Made by a program: the position numbers and the translations under genes. 64,000 nucleotides of DNA from Gammaproteobacteria bacterium (lineage in GTDB: Bacteria; Pseudomonadota; Gammaproteobacteria; Chromatiales; Chromatiaceae). The stretch is taken from contig JAABTK010000013.1 in the NCBI GenBank assembly GCA_011389885.1, positions 1-64,000 on the forward strand, in the 5' to 3' direction. Under the pieces are notes generated by a model. That model was given only the letters and a program-made list of their open reading frames with translations, had not been told where the DNA came from and ran no database searches. Below are positions 35,891 to 47,096 of the stretch, piece after piece (positions within the stretch are counted from its first letter, which is position 1; the number at the start of each line of letters is the position of its first letter).

Positions 35891-37729
35891 ATGTCCCGCA
35901 CCACTTCGGAAGAGTCAAGCGCAATGCCGAGTATCCCGGAACTCCATGCCCTCAGCGTCGATGAGCTGAAGCAACGTCTGCAACTCCTAGACATCCAAAA
36001 GAAACCCGCACGCAAGGCGGAGATCATCGCCGCCCTGGAGGGCGAGCTGCTCTGCGGTCGCATCCAGCGCTATTTGGATCAGCTCGACGACCTGGAGCGC
36101 CTGGCGCTGGCGGAGGCGGTCTACGCGCCCGACGGGTGGCTCAGCGGCAGCGCCTTTGTGGCCAAACATGGACAACTGCCCGACTATTTTCAAACCTTCG
36201 GCTATCGCTACCGGAGGCAGACGCCTTCCAGCTGTTTGGCGCTTTTTTTCGTGGGTTGGAGCATCCCGCCGGCGTTGAAGGAGCGCCTGTCGTCCCTGGT
36301 TCCCCGGCCCGCCGACTTCGAGATGGCGACCCTGGAGGCCGCCGATCCGCCCGCCGAGGTGGAGTTAGCTGGATCCTGGGATCGCTCCAAAGGCAAGAAA
36401 AAAATGGAGGCCCTGGTGGTGCGGGAGATGGAGGCGATCGCCCGCCATGACCTGAACGCCCTGTTGCACATGACCGAGGCCGGGCGGATCTCGGTCAGCG
36501 CCAAGACCCACCTGCCCAGCGCCGCCACCCTGCGGCGAATCGAAGAACAGTTGCTCGGCGGCGACTACTATACCCCCGACCAGGAGGTGGAGCTGAAGCG
36601 CTACGAGGGCGGGGCGATCCGCCCCATTCGCGCCTATGCCTGGCCCCTGCTGCTGCAATCCGGCGGGCTGGCCAAGGTGGACGGCAACAAACTGGCCCTC
36701 ACGCCCAAGGGCAAGCGCCTGCGCGCCAAGCCCTTCGAGGAGGTCATGCGGGAGCTGTATCGCGGCTGGCTGAGCCGGGGCATTCAGGATGAGTTCCGCC
36801 GCATCGACCTGATCAAGGGCCAGACCAGCAAGAAGCGCCCCCTCACCGCCGTCAAGGAGCGGCGGGAGGCGGTTTCCGAGATCCTCGAATCCTGCCCGCA
36901 AGAGAAATGGTTCTCCATCGACGAGCTGTTTCGTTTCATTCGCGCCGAAGAGTTCGATTTCACCCTGGCCCGCGACCCCTGGCGGCTCTATGTGACGGAT
37001 GCCAATTACGGCGTGCTGGGGGAGGGCGGCTATTTGTTCAAGATCCTCGAAGGGCGTTACCTCATGGTCTGCCTGTTCGAGTATCTGGCCACCCTGGGGA
37101 TGGTCGATGTGGCCTATACGCGGCCCTATTGGGCCCGTGACGATTTTCACGACCTGTGGGGGGTCGACGAGCTGCACTTTCTCAGCCGCTATGACGGGCT
37201 GCACTATCTGCGCCTCACCCCCCTGGGGGCCTATTGCCTGGGCCTGAGCGAGACCTATAGGCCGCCGGTGCGCGAGGCGGAGGCGCTGTTTCGCATCGAC
37301 GATCAACTCACCGTACAACTGCTGCGTTCCGCCGATCCGGGAGAGACCCTGGTGCTCGATCAGTACGGCCAGCCCCTGGGTCCCGGGGAGTGGCGACTCT
37401 CCCCGGGCTCGCTGCTGGAGGCGATGGAACAGGGCCATGACCTGGCGCTGTTCGAGGAGTTCCTCCAGCAAGGCTGCCAGGGGTCCTTGCCCGACGCCGT
37501 TCTTCAGTTGCTGGAGTCGGCGAGGCAGCGGGCCTCGGCGCTCATCGATCAAGGCCCCGCAAGGCTGCTTCAGTGCCACAGCAGCGCCCTGGCGAAACTG
37601 TTGGCCAGCGAACCCGCCACCGCCCCCCACTGTCACCTCGCCGGGGAGCGGCTGCTGGCGGTGCCGGCCCGCTCGGAGAAGGCGTTCCGCCAGGGCCTGC
37701 GGCGACTCAACCTGCTTTGGCCCACATAG
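35891..37729 (+). CDS. SAP-like/winged-helix protein, partner of the SNF2 helicase
   Basis: The product has 612 residues, starting at ATG 35891 with GAGG 8 bases upstream. The segment LSVDELKQRLQLLDIQKKPA followed by KAEIIAAL resembles a SAP-type DNA-binding motif. The middle part contains winged-helix-like stretches such as YAWPLLLQSGGLAKVDGNKL followed by LTPKGKRLRAK, and the region ILESCPQEKWFSIDELFRFI. The overall layout recalls the helicase-associated N-terminal domains of XPB/Ssl2-like proteins. It is encoded 14 bp upstream of the giant SNF2 helicase. I infer a DNA-binding or loading partner of the helicase; no enzymatic motif is seen. Confidence 0.65.
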   Translation: MSRTTSEESSAMPSIPELHALSVDELKQRLQLLDIQKKPARKAEIIAALEGELLCGRIQRYLDQLDDLERLALAEAVYAPDGWLSGSAFVAKHGQLPDYFQTFGYRYRRQTPSSCLALFFVGWSIPPALKERLSSLVPRPADFEMATLEAADPPAEVELAGSWDRSKGKKKMEALVVREMEAIARHDLNALLHMTEAGRISVSAKTHLPSAATLRRIEEQLLGGDYYTPDQEVELKRYEGGAIRPIRAYAWPLLLQSGGLAKVDGNKLALTPKGKRLRAKPFEEVMRELYRGWLSRGIQDEFRRIDLIKGQTSKKRPLTAVKERREAVSEILESCPQEKWFSIDELFRFIRAEEFDFTLARDPWRLYVTDANYGVLGEGGYLFKILEGRYLMVCLFEYLATLGMVDVAYTRPYWARDDFHDLWGVDELHFLSRYDGLHYLRLTPLGAYCLGLSETYRPPVREAEALFRIDDQLTVQLLRSADPGETLVLDQYGQPLGPGEWRLSPGSLLEAMEQGHDLALFEEFLQQGCQGSLPDAVLQLLESARQRASALIDQGPARLLQCHSSALAKLLASEPATAPHCHLAGERLLAVPARSEKAFRQGLRRLNLLWPT

Positions 37730-37743
37730 AAATCGGGTTTTTT

Positions 37744-41769
<4,026 letters not shown>

Positions 41770-41892
41770 GCGATATCCGGTCACCCCCGTGCCCGTCATT
41801 CTGTGCGGCTCCTATGCAGGATTCAGACCTGTTTGAGCCAGGAGGCCGGGTATGCCTATAATCTCGGTATTCTCTAAGGCGAGGAGCAACTG

Positions 41893-42453
41893 ATGTCCGC
41901 CATCCCGAAGATCGACGAACAAACCTATCTGGAGCAGGAGCGACGCGCCGAAACCAAGAGCGAGTTCATCGACGGTGAGATCTTCGCCATGACCGGCGCG
42001 TCGCCGTCGCACAATCTCATTGCCGTGAATATCGCTGCCGAACTGCGGGGGCGGCTGAAAAAACGCCCTTGTCGCGTCTACTCCAGTGATCAGCGGGTCA
42101 GGGTTGACCAGGGTTATCTCTACCCGGATGTCAGCGTAGTCTGCGGTGAGCCCCAATATTTCGATAACGACAACCTGCTCAACCCGACGCTGATCATCGA
42201 AGTGCTGTCACCCAGCACCGCGGATTACGATCTCGGCGGCAAGTTCGCCCGCTATCGTCGGATTCCCGCCCTCAAGGAGTATCTGCTGGCAGCCCAGGAC
42301 CGCTACGCGGTGATCCATTTTCTGCGCCAGGACGATCACCACTGGCTGATGACCGAGCTGGAAGGGGCGGATGCGGTGCTGGAGCTTCCGACGGTCGGAT
42401 GCCGCCTGCCGTTGGCGGAGATCTATGACAAGGTGTTCGAGGACACGGCGTAG
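41893..42453 (+). CDS. Uma2-family (DUF820) restriction-endonuclease-fold protein
   Basis: The product has 186 residues. It has the DUF820 order: KSEFIDGEIFAMTGASPSHN, then YLYPDVSVVCG with the PD motif, then NPTLIIEVLSPSTADYDLGG with the E-x-L block and KFARYRRIPALKEYLLAAQD. These supply the PD-(D/E)xK nuclease core. Uma2 proteins are abundant in cyanobacteria and purple bacteria, mostly of unknown role. A more distant member lies at 62651-63238. The gene sits 124 bp after the SNF2 helicase. Confidence 0.88.
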   Translation: MSAIPKIDEQTYLEQERRAETKSEFIDGEIFAMTGASPSHNLIAVNIAAELRGRLKKRPCRVYSSDQRVRVDQGYLYPDVSVVCGEPQYFDNDNLLNPTLIIEVLSPSTADYDLGGKFARYRRIPALKEYLLAAQDRYAVIHFLRQDDHHWLMTELEGADAVLELPTVGCRLPLAEIYDKVFEDTA

Positions 42454-42523
42454 GTTGGGCTGTGGAACGAATGCTAGCTCAAAGCAGCCTTGCCGGCGCC
42501 GGCGAGGAGGGGGGCGCCCTCCA

Positions 42524-43327
42524 TTGATCGGCCGTCTCTTCGGCAACAGGGACCCCGAGTCCGCCGTCGGGCGGATCGGCGACGCCATCTGGAGTGAGCT
42601 GCTGGAGGCCTATCCCCTGTTCGACGGCTTCGGCCAGGAGCAATTGCAGCGACTGCGCCGCCTCGCCGAACGGTTTCTCGACGACAAGGTCTTCTTCGGC
42701 GCGCGGGGTTTCGAACCGGAGCTGGAGCACTGCATCGCCGTCGCCGCCCAGGCGGTGTTGCCGGTGCTCGAACTCGGCTACGAGTGGCTCGAAGGCTGGC
42801 ATGAGGTGGTCCTCTACCCCGCCGAATTCATCGTCGAAGGGGAGGCGATGGACGAAAACGGCCTGGTCCATCGCTTTCGGGATATTCGCGCCGGCGAGGC
42901 CTGGCAGAGCGGGCGGCTGGTGCTTTCCTGGAACGACGTTTGGGGCGACGGCTCGCTGGATGGCTACAACGTGGTGATTCACGAAATCGCCCACAAGCTC
43001 GACGAGCGGGACGGTGCGCTGGATGGCACGCCCCCTCTCCATCGCGACATAGACCGCCAGGCCTGGATCGATCACTTCACTCAGGCCTTCGAAGAGCTGC
43101 ACCGGATCCTCGAGGCCGACGCCGAACCCTTCATCGACCCCTACGCCGCCGAATCCCCCGCCGAATGCTTCGCCGTCTTTAGCGAGGCGTTTTTCGAAAC
43201 GCCGGATTTTCTTTCCGCCTATTATGGCGAGTTGTACGGGGTGCTGCGAGCCTTCTATCGGCAGGATCCGCTGCTGCGTTTTGGCTCTGAAAGGAAAGGA
43301 AAGGACAGGATTGACGGGATTCGCTAA
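42524..43327 (+). CDS. mtfA: M90-family zinc metallopeptidase, MtfA-like
   Basis: The 267-residue protein matches the size of E. coli MtfA. The zinc-binding motif is in NVVIHEIAHKLDERDGA (HExxH), with the third acidic ligand probably in the ESPAECFAVFSEAFFETP region. The N-terminal PLFDGFGQEQLQRLRRLAERF is also typical. In E. coli MtfA binds the repressor Mlc and so affects glucose PTS genes; whether that holds here is unknown. No in-frame ATG fits, so I start at TTG 42524 with GAGG upstream; this start is uncertain. The last ~14 residues (KGKDRIDGIR) come from simple sequence and look like an extension. Confidence 0.88.
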   Translation: MIGRLFGNRDPESAVGRIGDAIWSELLEAYPLFDGFGQEQLQRLRRLAERFLDDKVFFGARGFEPELEHCIAVAAQAVLPVLELGYEWLEGWHEVVLYPAEFIVEGEAMDENGLVHRFRDIRAGEAWQSGRLVLSWNDVWGDGSLDGYNVVIHEIAHKLDERDGALDGTPPLHRDIDRQAWIDHFTQAFEELHRILEADAEPFIDPYAAESPAECFAVFSEAFFETPDFLSAYYGELYGVLRAFYRQDPLLRFGSERKGKDRIDGIR

Positions 43328-43344
43328 ATGGGCGGGAGGGACAA

Positions 43345-43365
43345 TTGGAGTATACGCCTTGGCGT
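43345..43365 (+). repeat. Partial copy of the 112-bp repeat core
   Basis: TTGGAGTATACGCCTTGGCG continues as TGT. It differs at one position from the palindromic core at 10540 and 26637. Confidence 0.6.
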
Positions 43366-43476
43366 GTCATTCGCGGCTGGGCGAAGACAGCCCCCGCAGC
43401 CGGATCGATAACCGTTGCCGGACCGAAGCCCGGGCGCCGGGCAGCGGAGTTCGAACTTCAGTTCGTGCTGGCTCTA

Positions 43477-43709
43477 GGCTGTCGAAATGCGGAATCACCC
43501 GGATTTTCAAGGCTTCCATGAACGCCAGTAAACAGTCGGACATACAGCAACTTACGATAACGACAGAAAGCAGGAAACCGGGAAATTGGGTTGGACAAAT
43601 CGTGTTGCTGTGTCTTGTGTAAGTTATTGAATTTTCTGGCGGCCACCCATAATTCGGGGTGCGGACCAACTTATCGATAGATTTTTATCGATTTTTCATT
43701 TCGACAGCC
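43477..43709. mobile_element. MITE-like element with 13-bp perfect terminal inverted repeats
   Basis: The left end GGCTGTCGAAATG (43477-43489) is exactly complementary to the right end CATTTCGACAGCC (43697-43709). The 233-bp interior carries no convincing transposase and is AT-richer than its surroundings. The left end is the same motif found as partial copies at 3839, 4228 and 26123. No clear target-site duplication is visible. It is probably a non-autonomous derivative of an insertion sequence whose full copy lies elsewhere. Confidence 0.65.
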
Positions 43710-43812
43710 CAGTTCCACCGTGCCGGTAAATCTGATGTAAAAACTTCCCTGTCTTGCATGTCTACTCACTTTTGAGTAACAACTTAATCATTGTTTCAGC
43801 AAAACGTTGCGC

Positions 43813-44028
43813 TCAGTCGCGCGAGGCGCTAGCGTCGGTTGGCGCGACTTGTTGGGTCGCGACAGTGCTGACCTTCGGTTTACGCGGTGGAAATGCGACT
43901 ATGCGCTCAGGATGCGCGGCTTGCTTTGCCATTAAATCTTTGAAGATATCATTTATGTCGTTATTGAGCTGGCGGGCGTACTCATTTCTGAGCGCTCGTG
44001 TTTCCGCGACGATAGGATCTTGCCACAT
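43813..44028 (-). CDS. Small protein downstream of the broken PIN toxin
   Basis: The product has 71 residues starting MWQDPIVAETRALRNEYARQ. It is mostly helical with an Ala/Pro/Thr-rich tail. Short proteins with an N-terminal W-x-DPIV-x-ET-R pattern are found next to PIN-domain genes, so it may be the antitoxin or an accessory of that module. It begins 2 bases after the PIN stop codon. An alternative TTG start at 44034 would overlap the PIN gene. I do not recognise a named family. Confidence 0.6.
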   Translation of the reverse strand: MWQDPIVAETRALRNEYARQLNNDINDIFKDLMAKQAAHPERIVAFPPRKPKVSTVATQQVAPTDASASRD

Positions 44029-44030
44029 GA

Positions 44031-44505
44031 TCAAGGCTCCATTAGTTCAAGAGGAGTGCAGATGATTGGCGGTTCGTAGCCAAGCGCCCTGCATGTGTCC
44101 TCAATTTTTGGCCGAGTGTGCGCGTTTGCAATATGCGTACAGTTCCAAGTAAGCAGATACGCGACGCCGTTCACCGCTGCTATGGCTACATGATACGCGT
44201 CCGCTTCCGCCTTACTCTGGAAGCGCATGGCTCTCGATTAGCGCTTGCGCCAGTGCTCGGGCACCTTCCGAGATTTGAAGCAAGGAAAGGTCCGCGATGG
44301 CGGCCAAGCGGCGATGTGAAGCTTCTGTATGGCCTCTGCTTGCTTCCGATATTACGAGATCAGATGCGACGATGGTGTAGTTCGGCTTACATGTTTCCCA
44401 CCATTCGGTCGTCGTGTTCTGATTTGCCATCGCCCGCAAGTCATTGCTCGGTCGAGCTGTCAAATAGCTGATAATCGACGTTTCAACGTAAACGGTTTCC
44501 TTCAC
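44031..44505 (-). pseudogene. PIN-domain toxin interrupted by a one-base frameshift
   Basis: The N-terminal part starts MKETVYVETSIISYLTARPS with the first PIN acidic residue, and ends at HALPE followed by TAA at 44214-44212. The C-terminal part, KAEADAYHVAIAAVNGVAYL then LLTWNCTHIANAH, continues in the next frame. Removing the single T at 44214 would join LPE directly to KAEADAYH and restore one protein of about 157 residues. The C-terminal acidic residues of the PIN site lie in the second part. It is either a recent natural inactivation or a sequencing error. Confidence 0.85.
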
Positions 44506-44546
44506 TGGGAATGCCTACTTGCGTTTGAAGCCCAACAGTGTATTTC

Positions 44547-44560
44547 GTGTGACGTCACAC
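44547..44560. promoter_or_regulatory. Perfect palindrome GTGTGACGTCACAC upstream of the PIN gene
   Basis: This 14-bp palindrome lies about 40 bases upstream of the PIN toxin start. Its flanks match those of the near-palindrome at 31370. Position and symmetry fit an operator for an autoregulated toxin-antitoxin module; an element end is the alternative. Confidence 0.5.
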
Positions 44561-44649
44561 TAAACCCATAACATCCTATCCCCATCAGCCAGGATTGTAA
44601 AACCCGACAAAACCTTTGTCTTCCTCCGCGCCCTCTGCGTCCGACAAGA

Positions 44650-45324
44650 TCAGCCCCCAATCCACAACGATTCCAGCCGAGCCTGAAGCAGCCCGGGAAA
44701 CCGCTTGTACCAGGTGGCGTTCAGCGGGGAGGGGTGGGGCAGGGGGTGCAGGCGGATGCTGCGGGCTTGGTCGTCAGGGCCTTGCAGCTCCCACTCCAGG
44801 CTGGCCTCGAAGCGGTCGGGGCGGGCCCAGAAGGCCTCCAGCTCGGTGCGGTCGGGTTTATTACGGCCGATGCCGAACCAGAGGAAGGCCTCGCGGCCCA
44901 GGGTGATGATTTCGCGGCCTTGCCAGGCGTCTAGCAGTAAGTCGGCCACTAGGGGTTGGAAGCGTTTTTTGGCCTTCATGGGCCAGGCCTTGTTGCCGAT
45001 GGGCTTGTAGGGCAGGGTGTTGGCCCAGAAGAAGCGTTGGCCGACGGTGACCGAGGCCTCGAAGTCTGGCAGTTCCACGCCGTGGAGGTGGCGGTGCAGC
45101 ACGCCGCGCACCTTTTGCCCGCCAGTGCCGATGAAGGGCAGGTGGTGGCGCACCTCTTCCCGCCCCGGGTCGCGGCCGAAGAAGGCGATGGCAGCGTCCG
45201 GATTGCCTTCGCCGATAATGGGGTCGAGCGGGTCGCGGCCGTATTCGGCGTAGATGGCGCGGTCGATGGTTTGCAGCTCGGCGGCGGCCTCGCGGAAGGC
45301 GTGCAGGCGTTGTTCGGGGGTCAT
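44650..45324 (-). CDS. Uracil-DNA glycosylase superfamily protein
   Basis: The product has 224 residues. AIAFFGRDPGREEVRHHLPF corresponds to the water-activating motif region (G-x-D/A-PG), FIGTGGQKVRGVL to the following loop, and LHPLPHPSPLNATWYKRFP to the DNA-intercalation motif HPSPLN. It has no cysteines, so it is not a [4Fe-4S] family 4 or 5 enzyme. It probably excises uracil or a related base from DNA. Its start overlaps the stop of the agmatinase gene (ATGA), so the two are co-translated although their functions are unrelated. Confidence 0.85.
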   Translation of the reverse strand: MTPEQRLHAFREAAAELQTIDRAIYAEYGRDPLDPIIGEGNPDAAIAFFGRDPGREEVRHHLPFIGTGGQKVRGVLHRHLHGVELPDFEASVTVGQRFFWANTLPYKPIGNKAWPMKAKKRFQPLVADLLLDAWQGREIITLGREAFLWFGIGRNKPDRTELEAFWARPDRFEASLEWELQGPDDQARSIRLHPLPHPSPLNATWYKRFPGLLQARLESLWIGG

Positions 45325-46376
45325 TCGGCGGGTCCCTCGGGTGCGTTGTCGAGCGCGGCGCCGACCAGGTCGAGGATCAGCCGCACGGCGGTCTGGGCGG
45401 TGACGCCGGTGGGGTCGAACAGCGGGTTCACTTCAACCAGGTCCATGCCCACGACTTGGCCGCGGCTCGGCAGGCCGCGCAGCAGGGCGCTCATTTCGTC
45501 GAAGCGAATGCCGCCCAGCTCTACGGTGCCGGTGCCGGGGGCCAGGGCGGGGTCCATGGCGTCGATGTCCAGGGTGATATAGAGGTGTTCGGATTGGGGG
45601 ATCTGTTGCAGCGCCCATTCGACCCCGTGGCGGCGCAGGGCCTCGGTGGTGATCACGGCGGCCCCGAGGCGCTTCGAGGCTTCGAGGCCGCCCTTGGCAT
45701 TGGCTAGGCCGCGCGGGCCGATTTGAATCACCCGCTCGACGAAGGGCAGGGCCATCACCTGGGGCAGCCATTCGCCATGGGTCAGGCGCTTGGGGTCGCT
45801 GCTGCCGTAGCTGTCCAAATGGGCGTCGAACTGCACCACCGTCAGGCGGGGCAGGTCCATATAGGCGCGGATGACCGGAAAGGCGATGGAGTGATCGCCG
45901 CCTAACACCACCGGGAAGGCCCCGCGCTTGCGGATGCGATGCACCGCCAGGGTGGTGCGGGCGGAGGTGTCCGCCGCCGAATAGGGCGAGACGTTCACGT
46001 CGCCCAGGTCGGCCCAGGTGCGCCCCTTGAGGACTTCGGTCTCGCCATCGATATAGAAGAAGCCGCCCTCCCGCGCCCAACTGTAGTTCAGCGATTGTTC
46101 GCGGATCTCCTTGGGTCCGTAACGGGTGCCGGGGCGCATGCTGGTGCCCTGGTCATAGGGCACGCCGAGCACCGCGATGTCGGCGTCGAGCTTTTCAATC
46201 TCGGTGACATGGGGGGCGCGCAGAAAGGTGCGAATGCCGCCGAATTCCTGGAGATCGGTGACCAAGGGGTTGTCGGCGGCGTATAGCGCCTGGGCCGCGA
46301 TAGCGAGCCAGAGAAAGAGGTAACGCAGAGGACGCAGAGGAACGCGACGGGCGCAGAGGGGTTGTTTTTGCTTCAT
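45321..46376 (-). CDS. speB: Agmatinase/ureohydrolase with an unusual N-terminal extension
   Basis: Manganese enzyme of the arginase fold; agmatinases split agmatine into putrescine and urea. Metal ligands are visible in VVLGGDHSIAFPV, VVQFDAHLDSYG and ITLDIDAMDPALAPGTG. GVPYDQGTSMRPGTRYGPK is the substrate-loop signature. From ATG 46376 the protein has 351 residues; the first 34 (MKQKQPLCARRVPLRPLRYL, then FLWLAIAAQALYAAD) look like a signal peptide and are encoded by a dispersed CGCAGAGG repeat. The catalytic part starts near ADNPLVTDLQEFGG, where no ATG exists. Guanidinobutyrase or another ureohydrolase specificity cannot be excluded. Confidence 0.88.
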   Translation of the reverse strand: MKQKQPLCARRVPLRPLRYLFLWLAIAAQALYAADNPLVTDLQEFGGIRTFLRAPHVTEIEKLDADIAVLGVPYDQGTSMRPGTRYGPKEIREQSLNYSWAREGGFFYIDGETEVLKGRTWADLGDVNVSPYSAADTSARTTLAVHRIRKRGAFPVVLGGDHSIAFPVIRAYMDLPRLTVVQFDAHLDSYGSSDPKRLTHGEWLPQVMALPFVERVIQIGPRGLANAKGGLEASKRLGAAVITTEALRRHGVEWALQQIPQSEHLYITLDIDAMDPALAPGTGTVELGGIRFDEMSALLRGLPSRGQVVGMDLVEVNPLFDPTGVTAQTAVRLILDLVGAALDNAPEGPAE

Positions 46377-46439
46377 TACGGGTTCGCGGGAAAACCAGGG
46401 GAGAATGAATGCTCGGGCAACTAGGGTATCTTTCAAAGC

Positions 46440-46694
46440 ATGCGCAGGAAACACCGGAGGGCATTGGAAGCTGTTTTTACCGACCCGGTGAACGGCAACA
46501 TGGAATGGTGGAAGATGGAGGCGTTGTTGCTTGGTCTGGGGGCGCAGCGCACGGAGCGGCCCGAATCGGGAGTAAGCTTCGTTCTGCACGGGGTGCGAGC
46601 GGATTTTCACCGCCCGCATCCCGATAAGGCGGCCTTGCGATACCGGCTCAAGGATACCCGAAGGTTCCTACAGCAAGCAGGTGTACGGCCATGA
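46440..46694 (+). CDS. hicA: HicA-type toxin
   Basis: The product has 84 residues. The pattern AVFTDPVNGNMEWWKMEALL, LGLGAQ, GVSFVLHGVRADFHRPHPDK and LKDTRRFLQQAGVRP matches the HicA-like mRNA interferase family, with a dsRBD-like fold. The canonical GSH before the central strand is not evident here (SGVS instead), so activity is uncertain. It precedes and overlaps (ATGA) the HicB gene, the standard toxin-first order. The start at 46440 lacks a clear ribosome binding site. Confidence 0.85.
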   Translation: MRRKHRRALEAVFTDPVNGNMEWWKMEALLLGLGAQRTERPESGVSFVLHGVRADFHRPHPDKAALRYRLKDTRRFLQQAGVRP

Positions 46695-47023
46695 ACTCTT
46701 TGAGTTACAAGGGCTATACCGCCCAAGTCGAGTACGATGAAGACGACCGTATTTTCGTCGGCCATCTGGCCGGTATCGATGATATCGTCGGCTTTCATGG
46801 GATGAACACCGCGGCGTTGGAGCAGGCGTTTCACGAGGCGGTGGACAGCTATCTGGCGATTAGCGACGAGACGGGGCGACCGGCGCAGTCGCCTTATACC
46901 GGCGAGCTGACGCTGCATATCTCGCCCGCTGTTCATGCCGCGGTGGTTGCGGCTGCCGAAGGCCACGGCAAGAGCATCGACCAGTGGGCGGCCGAGGTGC
47001 TGGAGAGGGCGGCCGGGAGATAG
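46691..47023 (+). CDS. hicB: HicB-type antitoxin
   Basis: The product has 110 residues. The N-terminal degraded RNase-H-like domain reads MNSLSYKGYTAQVEYDEDDR with FVGHLAGIDDIVGFHG, then AFHEAVDSYLAISDETG. The C-terminus (LTLHISPAVHAAVVAAAEGH and SIDQWAAEVLERA) is a ribbon-helix-helix DNA-binding domain. It should neutralise HicA and repress the operon. Confidence 0.92.
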   Translation: MNSLSYKGYTAQVEYDEDDRIFVGHLAGIDDIVGFHGMNTAALEQAFHEAVDSYLAISDETGRPAQSPYTGELTLHISPAVHAAVVAAAEGHGKSIDQWAAEVLERAAGR

Positions 47024-47096
47024 GCGAAGAGATAACGCAAAGGGCGCAAAGAGTGTATGTGCATAATTGATAAAGAACTCCGCGTCCTCTGCGTTC

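Larger units (their letters stand above)
43328..43812. other. Spacer with MITE-like element
   Basis: No gene is supported. It contains a partial copy of the GGAGTAYACGCCTTGGCGTGT repeat (43345-43365), the 233-bp inverted-repeat element at 43477-43709, and AT-richer sequence downstream of it. Confidence 0.65.
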
